From Metallyticus violacea (lineage: Eukaryota > Arthropoda > Insecta > Mantodea > Metallyticidae), in the NCBI GenBank assembly GCA_030762175.1, contig CM060835.1:84594001-84658000 (forward strand): a stretch of DNA of 64,000 bases, in the 5' to 3' direction. Below are positions 61,418 to 64,000 of this stretch, piece by piece. Made by a program: the position numbers and the translations under genes. The stretch's first letter is position 1, and each line of letters opens with the position of its first letter. The notes below the pieces were generated by a model. The model saw nothing but the letters and a program-made list of their open reading frames with translations, searched no databases and was not told the DNA's origin.

Positions 61418-61619
61418 CTTCTGAGCTGGCGACGCGTAAGTATGAGTCCCATAAGCGCAATGTTGGCAGCCATTCCAAGAGCACCCAGGCTGAAGATGAC
61501 TGTAGCTTCCGTAGTGCCTCCGGGATGACACTGGAAGACGCGGCCGCCATTGAAGGTGGTGTTTGTCGTGGAGCCACTCCCGAAGCGGAGGTTCGCTCCG
61601 ATCATAGCAACCGCCGACC
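61418..61619 (-). CDS. First coding exon of a probable class A G protein-coupled receptor
   Basis: A 202-bp exon. The acceptor context is ttattttgttgcag|GGTCGG (exon starts at 61619) and the donor is CAGAAG|GTTAGC (exon ends at 61418). The first ATG is at 61605, giving 62 codons plus two bases before a phase 2 donor. The protein starts MIGANLRFGSGS, has a glycosylation sequon NTT (residues 15-17) and a single Cys in VFQCHPGG, then a hydrophobic helix of about 23 residues (ATVIFSLGALGMAANIALMG, then LIL; residues 34-56). The Asn at residue 48 sits where the conserved TM1 Asn (1.50) falls in class A receptors. TRRQLRR follows, like the first intracellular loop. Composition and GC are clearly higher than in the flanks. 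I think of insect orphan amine- or lipid-type receptors but cannot name the gene. An upstream 5' UTR exon is implied by the acceptor. The longer ATG frame from 61707 reads through the acceptor into intron. Confidence 0.72.
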
Positions 61620-62037
61620 CTGCAACAAAATAAACGCTGAATGGTATAATGTGAAACGGATGGAAAGAGTTTAAAAATGTGTGCATACCAAATTCTATCA
61701 TTGTCACCAGCTAAACTGGTTATTTGTATAGGTAGTGACATAAATGAAGATATCACACAGGCTGCATAAACATTAAAAACTGTCGTGTATTTGTTATGAA
61801 TCCTGTAAAATCATAATATATTAGCTAGAAAAAAAAACAAACTCGGCATTTGCTGAAACACATCATATGCTAAGATACTACTAGATCTTCTAAGATCATC
61901 CACGGATGTCTCGTAAAAAAGTTTTTTTTTTGGTTATTTATTTTTTATGTTTTTAATATTCTCCTAAAGTAAACAAGAGAATTAAGTGAAGAAAAGGAAA
62001 TGCAATGTCAATTCAACCAGACATGTTGGGCCATTTT
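61620..62037. other. Presumed 5' intron of the receptor gene
   Basis: AT-rich. It contains the polypyrimidine tract and acceptor at its left edge on the minus strand and nothing else recognisable. Confidence 0.45.
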
Positions 62038-62247
62038 TCAAATAACGCTGACAAGTATTGTGGCATATGGGGGGGGGTGACAATGTGAGGAAACTAGTAT
62101 GCGTATTGTAGTATTAAGACGATTAACATTTATAAGTGATGGTTGGGGAATTGAGTGTGGGGAAAGTAAACGGCGAATGTGTAGTGTTTTTTTTTTTAAA
62201 CGGTTTCTGAGTAGTCGAGAACTGGAACTTGAAGAGAGTGGACGTTC
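62038..62247 (+). repeat. Inverted repeat, left arm
   Basis: Imperfect arm matching the reverse complement of 62533-62710. Shared blocks are tgtggcatatggggg, tatgcgtattgtagtatta, and gagaactggaacttgaagag with agtgg. It holds a G9 run and a T11 run that the other arm lacks. The spacer between the arms is about 285 bp. Confidence 0.75.
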
Positions 62248-62386
62248 CGGGTGGCTCTGTGAGCCGCATAAATATCATTCGGTACTCATTTTATTATCAT
62301 AAGGCGAAACATGGGAGCGAGCTCGCAACAGTTTATAAAATCCATTTATATAGTTAGCATTTCTACTTAAAATAAAGCTAAACAGC

Positions 62387-62398
62387 GGGGGGGGGGGG
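62387..62398. repeat. G12 homopolymer
   Basis: Twelve G in the spacer between the two inverted arms. Confidence 0.95.
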
Positions 62399-62532
62399 AT
62401 AATGTACCGAAGTATTCTATGCAAATATGAACATTTGTAAGTTTTAATTCATTACTTTATTAAAATGCATAAAACTTTTCCGACCGTGACCTCTACGTCG
62501 TAAAGGTGGCCATCCATCCTAGGAGCAGAAGG

Positions 62533-62710
62533 TGCAACTACCACTCTCTTCAAGTTCCAGCTCTCGACTTCCTGTTGCCCTTCTGCGCATGGGCATAGTT
62601 AATTTTTTCCATACAGTTCTCCAACTGTCACTTCTAAATAATAACCGTCTCAGTACTACAATGCACATATTAGCTCCCCCACATGCCACAGTTTGACAGT
62701 TGTGACATAT
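62533..62710 (-). repeat. Inverted repeat, right arm
   Basis: In reverse complement this arm reads tgtggcatgtgggggagc, then tatgtgcattgtagtactga, and ends in gagagctggaacttgaagag and agtgg. By eye the match to the left arm is about 70-80 percent with small indels. Both arms encode the same short peptide string (IVVLRRL and SRELELEESG), which reflects shared ancestry rather than proven coding function. Confidence 0.75.
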
Positions 62711-62815
62711 TTGACAAATTTGCCTGTATATTGTGACAATTAATTGTTTCATACATGTCATATGACAGGTATAAAATTGTAACTTATAAATGTGATTGTG
62801 CGATAAAGCAAATTT

Positions 62816-63564
62816 CTGTTTCATAAAGCTTACAATTTTGGAAAAAACAAATTATTGTGTTGACAGGATCATAAAAACAATAGCTATATTTATTCAAGGC
62901 TCTTTGTTCTTTACTGAGTACTATATTTACTTACTGTGCGCTCACGGTATAATGTAAATTTAATCTGACAAAGTGCAATATATGATAATAATTAGCAACT
63001 AATGAAATTACTATTATTAGCACTTATTATTTGTAATAATCGATATTGAAACGATGATCTTCGTCACTTTATCGCTTATTTTATAATAAACGTAAACGAG
63101 TAACACAAACGATTAATTAGCTATGGCCGACAACGTTAACTCAGCACAGTAATAGGTTCAGGTAAGTTATGGGAGCATTGAAGAAAACATAATATCGAAA
63201 ATAACTTTTAACAAACTTATTATGTTTTTTTATCTCTTAGACTTGATCTTACATCGCATGAAGGCTAAAATTATAATCATATATTTCAATAAATTATAGC
63301 TGCATACATGCTATGGCAGGTAAACATTCTTCTGTCGTATTTGTTTGGTAATTTTGTAAATATATCAGCTTGTCACTTTTGTACGTAACATTATCATGAT
63401 TCATAAAGCAGATATGTCAAAATATTTCTGACAATCACACTATAAGTTTAAAGAAATAGAACATGACAATTTTGTAAATTTGACATGCCTAATGAAATAG
63501 AAACTTGTCTGACTTGTAAAACTATTGCCTGTCACCTGTCGAATTGTCACTTTTTATGAAACAG
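62816..63564. mobile_element. TIR element (MITE-like) with TGACA-rich subterminal motifs
   Basis: The left end ctgtttcataaagcttacaa (62816-62835) and the right end, in reverse complement ctgtttcataaaaagtgaca (63564-63545), form imperfect terminal inverted repeats. The interior near the right end repeats TTTGACA/TTGTCA motifs many times (for example gacaattttgtaaatttgac at about 63465). The same motif cluster also occurs just left of the left end (62695-62790), so the true boundary may be further left. There is no coding capacity. Beyond the right TIR the string ggccctg follows. No duplication was resolved. Confidence 0.5.
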
Positions 63565-64000
63565 GGCCCTGCTCTGCTTCAAAGCTAAGGATGTGCGAGG
63601 TTATAAAGAAATGAAATAATTCTATACTACTTAAACAACTGAAGGTCATAGTCATATGTCCAGTGTTTGTTCATAACGTTTGTCCCGTTGTAGTTTTTTA
63701 TATTTAATGGCTTATATTAACTTAGGATTACATCGAAAAACGCAATTGTAATGTAGCGTTTGCTTATTTTTTGCGTTATGTCACTATTTTTTCCAGTATA
63801 TCAGCAATGCTTTAAAACAACGTGTGTATTGTACTCGTTAAAATGCTTAAATTTAGTTAGAGGTTTCCCTTTCGAGCACTAATGCCATTTATAGAATAAA
63901 AAATATCCTTATATCTAATACACAAAAACGCGAGCGAGCAAAGTGAAAATAGGAAATACTGCAAATGCTTCTCAGGTAGCTGTAATAAAAGTAAATACGT
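63565..64000. other. No supported feature
   Basis: AT-rich to the window edge. Nothing recognised. Confidence 0.45.

Noticed and set aside
61388..61756. Alternative 122-codon minus frame over the receptor exon
   Set aside because: It is an out-of-frame shadow; the transmembrane and glycosylation features and the splice-site phase support the other frame.

Overview
This window looks like intron or intergenic DNA from an animal nuclear genome, most likely an arthropod and probably an insect with a large, repeat-rich genome. The DNA is AT-rich, with no operons, ribosome binding sites or long open frames. It holds tRNA-derived SINEs, many decayed mariner/Tc1-type DNA transposons, hAT-like repeats, pieces of non-LTR retrotransposons and long microsatellites. 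The species cannot be named from the sequence alone; the insect call rests on the transposon families (inference).

The one segment that looks like a host protein-coding gene is a single minus-strand exon at 61418-61619. It has a clean acceptor and donor and encodes a short glycosylatable N-terminus plus a first transmembrane helix ending in a basic loop. This is the expected start of a class A G protein-coupled receptor. The rest of that gene must lie in exons I cannot recognise here, or beyond the window.

Mobile DNA dominates. SINE family A (about 275-300 bp, class II Ser/Leu-like tRNA head) has ten copies, four with recognisable target-site duplications. SINE family B (about 260-290 bp, a different tRNA-like head) has five copies, two with exact duplications. 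Each family keeps a hairpin in its body or 3' part. Mariner/Tc1 remnants lie at 5.8-7.0, 15.5-16.0, 17.8-18.3, 26.5-27.2, 30.1-31.0, 35.1-36.1, 43.4-44.4, 55.3-56.5 and 58.9-59.4 kb. They belong to several distinct lineages and all carry stops or frameshifts. Two pieces of LINE ORF2 (endonuclease, and the extreme C-terminal region) lie at 25.8-26.3 and 28.1-28.5 kb in opposite orientations. Two diverged copies of one hAT-like repeat lie at 38.5-39.1 and 53.4-54.2 kb.

Layout: 0-5 kb, SINE A cluster in unannotatable DNA; 5.7-7 kb, mariner remnant; 8.4-9.3 kb, SINE B then SINE A; 9.3-14.4 kb, nothing supported; 14.4-18.3 kb, SINEs and two transposon remnants; 18.3-25 kb, sparse SINEs; 25.1-25.3 kb, a promoter-like block; 25.8-31 kb, dense transposon debris; 31-38 kb, microsatellites, one mariner and one SINE B; 38-44.4 kb, hAT repeat, an inverted pair of SINE A copies and a mariner; 44.4-53 kb, microsatellites and one SINE A; 53-59.4 kb, hAT repeat and two transposons; 61.4-61.6 kb, receptor exon; 62-63.6 kb, an inverted repeat followed by a TIR element.

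No undescribed gene system is evident. The most interesting items are the receptor exon, a microsatellite that has replaced the first catalytic motif of a mariner transposase, the conserved SINE hairpins, and the paired inverted and TIR repeats next to the receptor exon.
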